A DNA stretch of 64,000 nt from Simmondsia chinensis (Eukaryota > Streptophyta > Magnoliopsida > Caryophyllales > Simmondsiaceae). A program made the position numbers and the translations under genes. The stretch lies in NCBI GenBank assembly GCA_018398585.1, contig JAGTTD010000011.1:5765001-5829000 (forward strand). Reading direction: 5' to 3'. This document shows, piece after piece, positions 36,701-45,904 of this stretch. How positions within the stretch are numbered: the first letter of the stretch is position 1; every line of letters starts with the position of its first letter. The notes under the pieces are model-generated. The model was not told where the DNA came from and made no database searches. It worked only from the letters and a program-made list of their open reading frames with translations.

Positions 36701-39700
36701 AAATGTCATCAAAATACACCACAAGAAACTTTCCAATAAAGGATTGTAAAGTATGTGTCATGAGTCGCATGAAAGTGTTGGGGGCATTTGACAACCCAAA
36801 AGGCATGACCGAGCATTCAAACAAACCATCTTGAGTCTTAAAAGCAGTTTTCCATTCATCTCCTAGCCTAATACAAACCTAATGGCACCCACTCCTTAAA
36901 TCAAGTTTTGCAAACCAACGAGAACCAGCTAAAAGGTCAAGCATGTCCTCAAGTCTAGGGATAGGAAAGCGGTATTTGATGGTGATTTTGTTGATGGCTC
37001 GACTATCAACACATATCCTCATGGAACCATCTTTCTTAGGTGTAAGAAGTGCTGGAATTACACAAGGACTCATGCTATGCCGAACAAAACCTTTAGTAAT
37101 CAAACTCTCAACCTGTCGACTAAGCTCAACACGCTCTACTGGGTTCATCCTATAGTGCAGAAGGTTAGGCAATTGAGATCCGGGAATAAAATCTATGGCA
37201 TGCTGAATATCCCTAAGTGGCGGTAACTTGTCAGGCAAGTCCTCAGGAAGGACATCTTGAAAATCTTCTAGCAAAGCACTTAGTTCAAGTGGAGCTAAAA
37301 GATGGGAAGGAACTAAAGGGTTCTATTTAGTCACAATAGCCAAGTAAAAACCATTTTCCTCACAAGTTTCTTCAAAACTGGATTGGTTAACTAAGTGTAG
37401 ACAACTCTTTACTAGAGTTGGGGAAGAAGGAGAGTTCATCTTAGGAGAAAAATCCAAAGGGTTGCAAGGTTTCAAGGTGAGGAACTTACCCCTGTGCCCA
37501 AAGGAATAAGTGTTCTCTCGACCATGGTTAATCACATCAAGATCAAATAGCCAAGGACGACCTAGAAGTATGTGGGCTACATCCATTGGAAGAACGTCAC
37601 AAAAAACGCTATCCTCGTAATCTCCTAGGCGAATGGGAACGCGACACCTCTGGGTTACAGGGAGGCTCGTTTTGTTAACCCAAGAAACCCTGTCGTGGGT
37701 GTGGCTCAGGCTTAAGGCTCAAACGACTTAAAGCATCTTTGGAAATGATACTCATGCAACTACCACGATCAATAACAAGTTTAGCGGATCGCGGGCCGCT
37801 CCTAACGACAGTATGAAAAATTGAAGTGCGTTTCCAAGAATCATCTTTGGTTGCATTTGTCAAGACACATCTAACCACATTCACTCTCTCTATGGAATCA
37901 TCTAAAGTTATATTATTCTCATTATCATCCCCAGAATAGGGCTCAACTTCAACAATTTGTTCTTCTAGGTCTGGTTGGTCAATCTCTTGATTTATGACGA
38001 GATTACAATAAGGACATTGTGAAGCATTGCGGCCTAATTGCTGACAATGGAAACACTTAATAGAAGATGAGCCAGAAGAGCAAAAAGTACTAGTTGTTCC
38101 ACCAGAACGAGGCATAAGGCCACTAGGACGTGCAGGGTTAGGGTGGGAGATCCTACAGTATGGGACCCAATAATAGAGGACTCTTTTCCCGTTAAAAGGG
38201 GCATTCGATGAGGGATGATATGATTGCGAATTACTCCCCGAATTGGTCAAACGACGAGTAGATTGGGTTCTAGAATATTTTTCAAATTCAAGGGCCTTTT
38301 GGTAAGCCTCCTCTAAAGTCGTAGGGTAATAAAGACTAACTTCTCTCTTAATGTCTAGGTTCAGACCATTTACGAACCTAGTCAAGGTCATAAGTGGGTC
38401 CTCATCTATGCCACACCTGAGCAAAACTTCCTTAAAACGATCCATATACTCAGTGACACTAAGAGGTGACTGCCTAAGGTTGAGCATTTGATCTACAAGT
38501 TGGGTTCTATGGAAGCTAGGTATGTACTTTTCTTTCAATTTTGCTTTCATGACCTCCCATTGATTAATAGGGGCCTCACGAAGTCTCTCGATGCTGCGCA
38601 TGACAGTTTGCCAGTATTTTTTTGCAAAACCTACTAGCTTCATCCTAGCAAAACGGACTCGCTCTATATCATCCATATTGTACCAATCAAAATAGTCTTC
38701 CATGGAGTCTACTCAATCAGAAAAGATTATAGGGTCCAACTCCCCATCAAAGGTGGGAACATCCACCTTGACTCTCCTAGTTATGTCAACACAATCGTCA
38801 CGACCGCGTCGTGGAGAAAGAGAACCTCTTTTGTGTACGGCATTCCGAGGCCTAAATTTACCATCCCTAGGACGATCATAGCCATGGTATTTAAGGTTAG
38901 GTCTAGGGCTATTCCTAGGATGGTAAGAGTAGGAGGGGTTACCCGGAGCTAGGTTGGACGAAACAAATTGACCATGTGTCAACTCGAAAGACTGAGGAGA
39001 TGTAGAGTTCTCGTTTTGGGCTGCATCATCATTATTACTCAATAGATTTGTGTTCTTACGCAGCAAAGTAAGAATCTCACTAATTTGTGCTCTAAAGCGA
39101 GAATTTTCAGATTCATGATGTTCAACAATTTCTCTTAGTGCACACAAGCTTTGTTTAAGTTCATAAAAGTCATGGGGTGACACAGATCCATCATGTGGAG
39201 TAGACTCAACTTGTTTATCATGATACCTAGACGGGCTCATGAATATGTGCTTTCAGTACTTAGGTTAATGAAATTACCACATGTATTCATTTGAAAATAA
39301 ACTAGCAATTTGAACTTTCAAGTAAAACTGCAGATGCTTAACATTGGTTATTGTTTAGGTCGCACACGGAAGATCACAAATTTTTTTTATTTTTTTTTTG
39401 GGTGGAAGAAAATGAAAATTGGATCGATTTTGCTCTGATACCAAAATTGATGTCGCACAGAAGGAAAAACAAAAGATTTCAAACTCAACTCTCAATTTCT
39501 GGATTTTTATTCATTCAAAAGATCTCAATAGAGTACATAAGGGTCCTATTTATAGCGTAGGAACCATGAACCAAAAAAGATAAAGAAGTATACTCATAAC
39601 CTAACTAGAATAAAGAAATTAAAATCCTATTCTAATTAGAAACTCTAATCTAAATAAACTCCAACCAATTTGAATTTAATTAAATAACTTTGACTTATTT

Positions 39701-42028
39701 GAATTTAAAACTAAAAGACTCCTAATAAAATTAAATAGAAACGACTCATAATTAGTCATAAATTCTTCTTGCGTAGTACTTCCCGAAATGCTTCAATCGT
39801 ACTACATCAGAAAGAGTGTACAGTATGTTGAAAGTAAGATGTCTGCAAAGCCAAAAGAAAACACAACGGTAAGCTAAGACAAGAAAAAACCTCCAATTGA
39901 TTTGCGTTGTACGGGTAAAGCTTCCAGACACTTTGCCCAAAGAAAGCCAATAAAGATAACCTTACCCCGCAAAAAATTCATCCGTATGTATTTGTCCCAT
40001 AGTTACAAAAAAATTTGAAAAATACTAATGTTTCATGCTCAAAAACACAACTAGACATTTCAAACTCAGATTTGCATTTCAAACACATATCAAAATCAGC
40101 AAAGCCATGATTCAAATAATTGTTGGAACATTTTGATTAGACGATACTTATCACATAATTAGTTGACTAATTATATCACTTGGTTCCAAAAATGATTGAA
40201 ATATGTGGACATGCTGGAGTTAATTTTATTGATTGTATTCATTAAAATACTAAATTTCCTTGCTTATGTTTAGTATCGACTTCTATTTCGATATATTATG
40301 CTTTAGCAGTTCAATTAATGACATTTCACTAATTCTTCTTGTATATCAAAAATGTAGTAATATATAAATCCTTCCTTCACGCTCCCAGCCTTAGAAACTT
40401 CTATGACTACCCGTTCCCTCGTTCCACTTCTGTTCCCACTCTCACTCCCGCTCCCCCTTTCACTTCGTGCAACAATGATTTGTCCTCTAAATTTCTCGTG
40501 TTTCTTTCCATTCAAATAACATGGCATGATTCCCTTTCTTGTCACGGAGAGTAACAATTTAATATCATTGCTCTTTCCTCACACGATGGCTGCCAAACTA
40601 AAATCTTGCCGCCCTGCCGTTCTTTGTTCTTCCCTTCCGTCTTTATTCTCCCTACCAATGCAATATTCAATGAAACTAGATTGCATAGAGGTGAAAACAG
40701 ATAAACATGTTGAGGAAAAATAATAAATTGCACATTCATAAAGTTCGCCCTCACTGAAACAATAAGTAACCGAGCTCTAACAATGAAGGATTTGAGAATC
40801 CTAGGCATCCCGATTTGTCCCCCTTAAGGGGGGATATTCGAGGAGAAAATATATCCTTCACTGAACACTTTTCTTCTACAAGATAAGAAATCCATGTTAC
40901 TCTCCACAGCTAAAATTGCGATTCCCTTTAGTGTATCATGCTAGAAAGGAATGCAAGGATTTTTAAAGACAATCGGTTAATTTTTTATGGGAAAAGGCAG
41001 TCTTTCAAGGAACTTTTGGGACAAAGAGTTTCGAGGGCTTTGCAATGTAGCCTTAGCTAATTTGTAGAGGGATTAGAGGGTTTTATGTTATTGGTTTACG
41101 GTTTTTTGCATGTTTTTAATTTTGAAGATCTTGCCCTTAACCCTTTATATATATATATTTTTCTCTTAATATTATTTCTTTTTTCAATAAAAAAAAAGAC
41201 AAGAAATTATGTTCGGGGGGGGGGGGGAGGTAAATTCTGTTTAGAGCAAGGTGTCCTCAAAGCAAAAAAGAGAACACAAAAATAAGCTAACAAAGAAAAA
41301 TCTTCCAATTGATTTGCAATGTATGGGCAAAGCTTCTGAACACTTTGCAAAAAGAAACCCAAAAAATAACCTTATCCCACAAAAAAAAAAAAAAAAAAAT
41401 TTCACCAGAATATTCACAAAAAAAATCCATCCTTGAAAGTTCTCTTGTTTCTTTTCCAACCAAATAACGCCATAGAATTCCCATTCCAGCCATGGAGAGT
41501 AACAATTTAACGTCGTTGTTATTCCTCAGAATCTCAAATTGTATCAAAAGCACTTATCATAATACATAGACACTCAACACCAAAAGGCTGCTAAACCAAA
41601 ATTTTCTCAACCCTCCCCTCGTTGTTCTTCCCTTCCCTCTTTATTCTCCCTACCGAGGCTACTTGGACTCAAGAAGAAGGATCTGGTGCAGGTACGGATC
41701 TAAGAAATCTGACCCTTGACTTCTCTCTTTCATGACGAACTACTTGGTCAAAGAAATGCATTAACTTTAGATATTGGGGCCCAAACATCTCATCTCACGT
41801 ACTTCTAAATTAAAATTATGAAGTTTACCAGAATTAATATCACAACTTATATATGTTTCTACTCGACTAAAAGGGTTGATACTATGAGCTTTAAGGACCG
41901 GGTAATAGCTTCACCACAAATGAAGGAAACAACATGTGATATAATTTGGGATACACTGGCCAAACCACGTTCACAGTTGTAGATGTTACTAACACCTTAT
42001 CGCATACAACACATTGATTTTATTTCCC

Positions 42029-42063
<35 letters not shown>

Positions 42064-42429
42064 GGGTGGTGCGCTTGGGTACACACACATACACAAGAAA
42101 GAAAGAGTGGGAGAGAAGAGAAAGAGCAAGACATAGGTTTTTGACATTAGCCTTTTTAAAGCAAATTATAAGCTCACACATAATGCAACTAACTCCAATT
42201 AGAAACAACATACAAGATTCATGCATCTAAGATGAGCAAATAGGATCCTGCAACTCTTTTTTCCTTGTATGATGAGCAACAAGATAATAAGATAGTGTGC
42301 AATCTTACTTAAACCGGCTATTTTCTCGGAAACTACAGCATCAGGCTCAGGTACCCTTCTTTTCTTCCTTGATTTTTTCTTCAAGCTTTTCTCAACTGAT
42401 GCTTCTAACACTACATCATGATGACCCAT
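27745..42429 (-). CDS. Small Utp12-domain protein (WDR43/UTP5 C-terminus-like)
   Basis: Six coding exons on the minus strand: 42429-42309, 33778-33555, 33023-32941, 30258-30147, 28747-28673, 27939-27745. All junctions are GT-AG and phases agree; the joined frame is 810 nt (269 aa plus TGA). The N-terminus has a basic nuclear-signal-like stretch KKKSRKKRR (about residues 19-27). The Utp12 domain spans about 70-205, with [58 protein letters not shown] and [20 protein letters not shown]. The tail is very acidic ([16 protein letters not shown]). No WD40 repeats precede it, unlike full-length WDR43/UTP5 (UTP-A subcomplex, pre-rRNA processing). A nucleolar role in the small-subunit processome is inferred from the domain. 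It converges on PWP2. Intron 2 (33779-42308) is 8.5 kb and holds a gypsy element. Confidence 0.9.
28110..28530. repeat. MITE-like element in Utp12-gene intron 6
   Basis: CAATTTAGTCTTTATACTTTAA at left and AAGTACAAGGACATTTAGC at right form loose inverted ends; ATTAAATTGATACC and AAATCGACACAA words match 17703-18236. It reads as a noncoding member of the same MITE type. Confidence 0.45.
29121..29178. repeat. 29-bp tandem duplication
   Basis: Two direct units (AGTGGTTGTCATTC...) at 29121-29149 and 29150-29178 differing at one base, within intron 5 of the Utp12-domain gene. Confidence 0.9.
29985..30110 (-). repeat. tRNA-derived SINE in Utp12-gene intron 5
   Basis: On the minus strand ATGGTTGGGGTGGCAGTTGG (30069-30088) resembles an A-box region and GGTGCATGTACGAATTCAGG (around 30032-30054) a degenerate B box. 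A long T run at 29986-30002 on the plus strand is its poly(A) tail. It lies just inside intron 5, within 40 bases of exon 30147-30258. Confidence 0.55.
31955..32710. repeat. Fold-back-like element rich in GGCTCGGCTCA words
   Basis: The left part (CAGCTAGCTCGGCTCAACTC, 31990-32040) and the right part (GAGCTGAGCCC, GGCTTGGCTCAGCTG, 32635-32700) are inversely related and full of GAGC/GCTC words. The repeated GGCTCATTTA motif occurs between (32160-32225). Candidate flanks CCAGACTTAG and CCAGATTAG are similar. A DNA transposon of uncertain superfamily is likely. It sits in intron 4 of the Utp12-domain gene. Confidence 0.45.
33060..34039. repeat. Unit 1 of an intron duplication around exon 3
   Basis: Segments 33100-33330, 33380-33500 and 33840-34039, which flank coding exon 33555-33778, have clear diverged counterparts at 40050-40260, 40340-40490 and 40670-40890. 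The order and orientation are the same. This points to a tandem duplication later split by the gypsy insertion. Confidence 0.65.
34045..34425 (-). repeat. 3' LTR of gypsy element
   Basis: 381 bp, starting TGATGTAGCAC and ending CGTACTACAGCA. Compared with the 5' LTR it has about 17 extra bases after TTTGAATTTAAAACT and scattered substitutions, so some time has passed since insertion. Confidence 0.9.
34347..34778 (-). pseudogene. Gypsy chromodomain-bearing C-terminus of pol
   Basis: About 143 codons in one open frame. The start [16 protein letters not shown] is the conserved region after the integrase core. [20 protein letters not shown] and [13 protein letters not shown] form a chromodomain. 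Chromodomains are thought to steer integration to chromatin marks. The frame runs into the 3' LTR. Confidence 0.8.
34978..35740 (-). pseudogene. Gypsy integrase
   Basis: The zinc-binding part has [20 protein letters not shown] and CRTCQLVK (H ... CxxC). The catalytic core has [20 protein letters not shown] (first Asp), [15 protein letters not shown] (second Asp) and [20 protein letters not shown] (Glu). A frame break near 35380-35430 divides the core. Confidence 0.85.
35759..37274 (-). pseudogene. Gypsy reverse transcriptase and RNase H
   Basis: RT begins about 37274 with [17 protein letters not shown] and contains FAKLDLRSG (catalytic Asp) and [13 protein letters not shown] (FDD box, here YFDD). 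RNase H follows with [20 protein letters not shown] and [22 protein letters not shown] codons at 36879-36881 and near 36118 break the frame. A tether region with [11 protein letters not shown] runs to about 35960. Confidence 0.88.
37323..37800 (-). pseudogene. Gypsy protease region
   Basis: [20 protein letters not shown] has the retropepsin Asp but DRG where D-S/T/G-G is expected, so activity is doubtful. A downstream block with [17 protein letters not shown] is the conserved end of gypsy protease. The two parts are in different frames, broken near 37590-37680. Confidence 0.75.
37800..39240 (-). pseudogene. Gypsy gag
   Basis: Gag starts at 39240 ([10 protein letters not shown]) and continues with [19 protein letters not shown] and the conserved [13 protein letters not shown] region. 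It ends with a zinc knuckle, [14 protein letters not shown], in which the expected His is Arg. A TGA at 38713-38715 interrupts it between SD and VDSMEDYF. Confidence 0.85.
39431..39447 (-). promoter_or_regulatory. Primer-binding site of gypsy element
   Basis: The minus strand reads TGGTATCAGAGC a few bases inside the 5' LTR, complementary to the 3' end of initiator-Met tRNA, the usual plant LTR-retrotransposon primer. Confidence 0.85.
39448..39811 (-). repeat. 5' LTR of gypsy element
   Basis: 364 bp, starting TGATGTCGCAC and ending CGTACTACATCA, so its ends TGATGT/ACATCA are inverted. It pairs with 34045-34425. Confidence 0.92.
40050..41660. repeat. Unit 2 of the intron duplication, without the exon
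   Basis: Counterparts of the sequences around exon 33555-33778 occur at 40050-40490 and 40670-40890, but between them (40490-40665) there is noncoding sequence instead of the exon. That filler is itself repeated at about 41435-41640. The stretch 39840-39960 (right of the gypsy) also recurs at 41270-41395. The intron is therefore a mosaic of diverged direct duplications. Confidence 0.6.
42030..42061. repeat. Poly(C) tract
   Basis: Thirty-two consecutive C followed directly by five G. A G run of 13 lies nearby at 41215-41227. Such tracts are error-prone in sequencing, so the length is uncertain. Confidence 0.9.
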
Positions 42430-42441
42430 ATCACAAGTTCT
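42430..42441 (-). other. 5' UTR part of exon 2 of Utp12-domain gene
   Basis: After the acceptor TTGCAG (42447-42442) twelve bases precede the ATG at 42429-42427. The start was chosen because no ATG occurs in the presumed first exon and this ATG opens the frame that stays open through all downstream exons. Confidence 0.6.
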
Positions 42442-42839
42442 CTGCAATGGCCAAACACCAAGTACAAGATTTGTCACTTGAAGGATGTTTAAACATATGT
42501 ACACATGCGACAGAAATAGAGAAGAAGAAAAACCTGAAGAGAGAGCAAAAAGGTTCATCTTAATACATAAACATTTGGCATACTGGATGGGCTATTAAAT
42601 TACATTACCCACACTGATGAAAGCGGGAAAAGTCCCTCCAACGCAAACAGAAACCCAACTCTCATGCTAGCTAAATGACAATGCACAGTATAAAATCAGC
42701 GTTGATCTATCAATCGTTTAAGAAAAGGTATTCCCCCTCCTGAAGGAGAAGACATAGATAATTAAGGGATTTAGATTACAATTCAATCGAATCACGTAGG
42801 CAAACTACCTTTTACTTCTTAAACACCTTGAGTTGGAAG

Positions 42840-42985
42840 CAGCAGTAGCAACAACAACAACCACCACCCGGTGCCTCATAGAGGCTCTTGCCAGGGTAGG
42901 GTCTAGGGGGGTCAAGATGTATACAACCTTATCCTACATGGTGCTACCAAGGAGAAAGGTTGTTTCCGATGGGGCCTCAAGCTCA
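42840..42985 (-). repeat. RTE-LINE/SINE 3'-tail copy in Utp12-gene intron 1
   Basis: Minus-strand copy starting with AACAACAACAACC at the left, then CCGGTGCCTCATAG, GGGTAGGGTCTAGG and GGTTGTTTCCGATGGGG. A 9-bp repeat AGTTGGAAG at 42831-42839 and 42986-42994 may be the target duplication. Confidence 0.75.
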
Positions 42986-43808
42986 AGTTGGAAGGATTTA
43001 CAAAATTGCAGAACAATTAGATAGTCAACAGATAGAACGTTTGACACTACCTTCAAAATCTTCTAAAACTACAAAAAGATACTGAGGAAAGCATAAATTC
43101 TACTACAGCTAACATCCAACTTCTAAATAATGCTTTTCATTATGTAAATGGAGTTTGGCAATGCTTCATTCTTTAAGAGAGCTCTTTTAAGGCTTTTACA
43201 AAAGCATCTGATCTAGCATGGGACTAATTTTGTCATAAAATAAAATATTTTGAACCATTTTAAACAAAAAAAAATAATAAAGGACTAATTTAAACAAAAT
43301 TACAGATATTAGGGGTCATGTGAACATAAGGAAAGACGAGGAACCAATTTGAACCACCTCAAAAACACGGGACCAATAGTGTAAATAACTCCATGTTTGT
43401 ATTCTATCATAAACTCTAAAATTAGCCGAACAAAGCTGAAGCGGCCGAGGGGATTCCCACCGAGATGTTAAATTTCACCGGGCCTTATGCCCAAGGCCAC
43501 AGCGCTAGCATACATGAGATTCACATATAAGCCCAAACAGGGTTCTACCCTAAAACAAATTGGCATTAGATAAAGCAACCCACTATGCTTATATTTATTT
43601 TTTATGAGCACTAACTAAGCTTATACGGTGATCTCTTTTTCTCACTACTAGGACATGGGATTCAACTAAACTCACACGTGAAGTTCTAGACAATAGATGC
43701 GGCCATTGAAGCGACGGAGACGCCGCGGCGGTCGCGGCGCTTCTCCGGCGGTGCCGGAAAAAGGAACGATAGAGAAAGGGGCGTGAGAAGAAGAAAGGGG
43801 AAACTTAC

Positions 43809-43930
43809 AATAGAGAGAGGGTTGGTTCGCCGACGGCGACGGAGGAACTGCGACGGGGTTTTTCCGACGGGAGAGTACACTAGAGGAGCGAATAACGACG
43901 GGGAGAGCAAGAAGGGCAAGGGGTATCAGT
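43809..43930 (-). other. Noncoding first exon of Utp12-domain gene
   Basis: CT-rich sequence with no ATG on the minus strand, ending ...CTATT before the donor GTAAGT (43808-43803). Intron 1 would run from 43808 to 42442 (1,367 bp). The transcription start is inferred only from the CT-rich leader and the telo-box. Confidence 0.5.
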
Positions 43931-43939
43931 TTAGGGTTT
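43931..43939 (-). promoter_or_regulatory. Telo-box of Utp12-domain gene
   Basis: The minus strand reads AAACCCTAA just upstream of the CT-rich leader. This is the same element as at the PWP2 5' end, and is typical of plant ribosome-biogenesis promoters. Confidence 0.65.
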
Positions 43940-44121
43940 AAGGTTTATATGTAACTTTCGGAAATAATTATTTACTTTTTAGTAATCCTCTTATTTTTCC
44001 AAAAAAAAAAAAAAAAAACTCTCCACTTTATTAGGATTTTAATATTCTTTTTTCCAAGAAAAAAGGGATTTTAATATTTTCAAAGCACATTTTACTATTA
44101 GCAGGACTCATTAATGACTTA

Positions 44122-44572
44122 GGACTTATTTGAAATTGCTATGAAAAAAACTATTTATTTTAAAAAATTGTAAAAGTATTTATGTGAAAGGTGTTGTTTT
44201 GAAAAAAAATATTTTGTATTTGGTTCAACCAGTCAGAAGCGTTTATTTATTATTGTTAGTGCTTAGCTAGTGTTTAAAAAAAAAGATACTTTTTTATCAA
44301 ATTACCGAAAAGAACCAAATTGGTTGGGTAGAGGATTAGGGTTTTGAAAGATAATAGGGGATTATGTAATTTTAATATTTAAGTAGGGTATTTTTGTCTT
44401 AAAAATTTTAAGTTTTTGATTCTGCTTCTGCTTATAAGCAGAAAAAAAGCTTTTATTTTTAATAAAAAGCATTTTTTGATGTTTGCCAAACATCCTTCAG
44501 ATTCCAGAAAAGTTCTTTTTCAGAAAAAAGCACTTATTATCCCCGAATAAATAATCCCAAACAGACCTTTAT
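44122..44572. repeat. MITE-like element
   Basis: The left end GGACTTATTTGAAATTGC and the right end AATCCCAAACAGACC are imperfect inverted repeats of a common plant MITE type. The interior has a TTGCCAAACA word and AAGC/GCTT-rich parts. No coding. Confidence 0.5.
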
Positions 44573-44815
44573 ATTTTGTTAGACCAAAATGCCCTTTTAT
44601 ACTTTACTTTTTGAATTATCTTACCCATTTTCACTTTTATATTTAAAAAAAAATCTTAGATTATGTATTTAATAATAGTATTAGTTATAAAATTATAAAT
44701 TAATATGAAATAATTATTAGTCTTATTTTTTATGAGTTTATAATTTTGAACAGTGCTATTGAATATGCATATGATATTCAAATAAAATATGTAGTCTATC
44801 TTTATATATAAGTTA

Positions 44816-45215
44816 CAAGTTCTCATTTTTTCCAAAGCTAAGAAAAGTTCAAAGCCTGCAATTCTAAAGTGTGTCCATTACAAATCTATAAAATATAACA
44901 CCAAATAAAAAAATGCATAAGGTTTAATATAATTTTAACGCCTTCATTAAACTCTGCTTATAAGTTCTCACTTTTTCCAACACTAAGTACAGTCCAAAGC
45001 CTGCAATTCTAAAGTGTGTCCATTACAAATCTATAAAATATAAAACCAAATAAAAAAAATGCAAAAGGTTTAATATAATTTTAACGCCTTCATTAAACTC
45101 TGCTCATAATTCTAGAATGTGTCAATTACACTTCTATGAAATATAAAACCAAATAAGAAATGCAAACAATTTAATACAATTTTAATGCATTTATTAAACT
45201 CTACGCATAAATAAC
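44816..45215. repeat. Tandem array, about 145-bp unit, 2.7 copies
   Basis: Units start near 44816, 44963 and 45109. Each has GCAATTCTAAAGTGTGTCC, TCTATAAAATATAA and TTTTAACGCCTTCATTAAAC. The first two are nearly identical in the shared core; the third is shorter and more diverged. It lies about 0.9 kb upstream of the Utp12-domain gene. Confidence 0.8.
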
Positions 45216-45904
45216 AATATAATTGAAAATTATAAAGAACATCAAATATTTTAGAAAGAGCATCGATTGTCGTGCCCTTTAAATTGGCCAATAACCTCAA
45301 CAGTTGCATACTTTTCAAGCCAATGTTACACTACTCAAGCCAATGGTACACTAATTTTGGTTTCATTGGGTAATACAATTGACAAAAAAATTGTTTAGAA
45401 TAGCTTTGAATATAGTTTGTACTATAACAGCATTAAATCTAGAATGTTTTGTGCATTTTACGAGTAAGTGCTATTTTTTGCATTTGGGAATTGCAATATG
45501 TTGTCATAACCTTTGTAATAGGATATTCAAGTGTTAGTGTACACGTAATTGAATATAGTAGTAGTGGGAAAGTTAGTCGTGATTAAAAAGTTAGTTAATT
45601 GTTGATAAAAAATTGTTAGGGAGTATAAGTAAAAACTTAAGTGTAAATCTTGGGTATGTATGAATGATAATCAAAGAAATAATATTCTATTCTCATCCCT
45701 AACTCTCAATTCTCTTCTCATCTCATTCTCTCTATACTTTCTATCTTGTTATGATCCTTAATCATAAAATACATCAGAATCCCTACAATCCTCAGAGAAA
45801 TTCAAAGACGGTAAAATTCATACGTAAATCACCCCTAGTTATTTGTTGCACTCGGTAATGTTGATGTCAATTAGTTGATGCTAGGAGATCTATTGTTCAC
45901 TATA
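45216..45904. other. Intergenic, nothing recognised
   Basis: AT-rich with a CT-rich stretch at 45690-45745 that resembles an LTR leader, but no LTR ends could be fixed. Confidence 0.35.

Larger units (their letters stand above)
34045..39811 (-). mobile_element. Ty3/gypsy chromovirus-type element with two LTRs, in Utp12-gene intron 2
   Basis: A 5.77-kb element with LTRs 34045-34425 (3' LTR) and 39448-39811 (5' LTR), both TGATGT...CA. A perfect 5-bp target duplication GAAAG lies at 34040-34044 and 39812-39816. The primer-binding site next to the 5' LTR (39431-39444; minus strand TGGTATCAGAGC) is complementary to initiator-Met tRNA. A short purine tract precedes the 3' LTR (about 34426-34435). 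Domains in order on the minus strand are gag, protease, RT, RNase H, integrase and chromodomain. Nonsense codons in gag (38713-38715) and RT (36879-36881) and frame breaks make it non-autonomous. It is in the same orientation as the host gene. Confidence 0.95.

Noticed and set aside
43686..43919. Minus-strand frame of 77 codons ending MAASIV as first coding exon of the Utp12-domain gene
   Set aside because: It reads across a strong GTAAGT donor at 43808-43803 and hits a stop right after MAASIV; the region fits a noncoding exon plus intron better.
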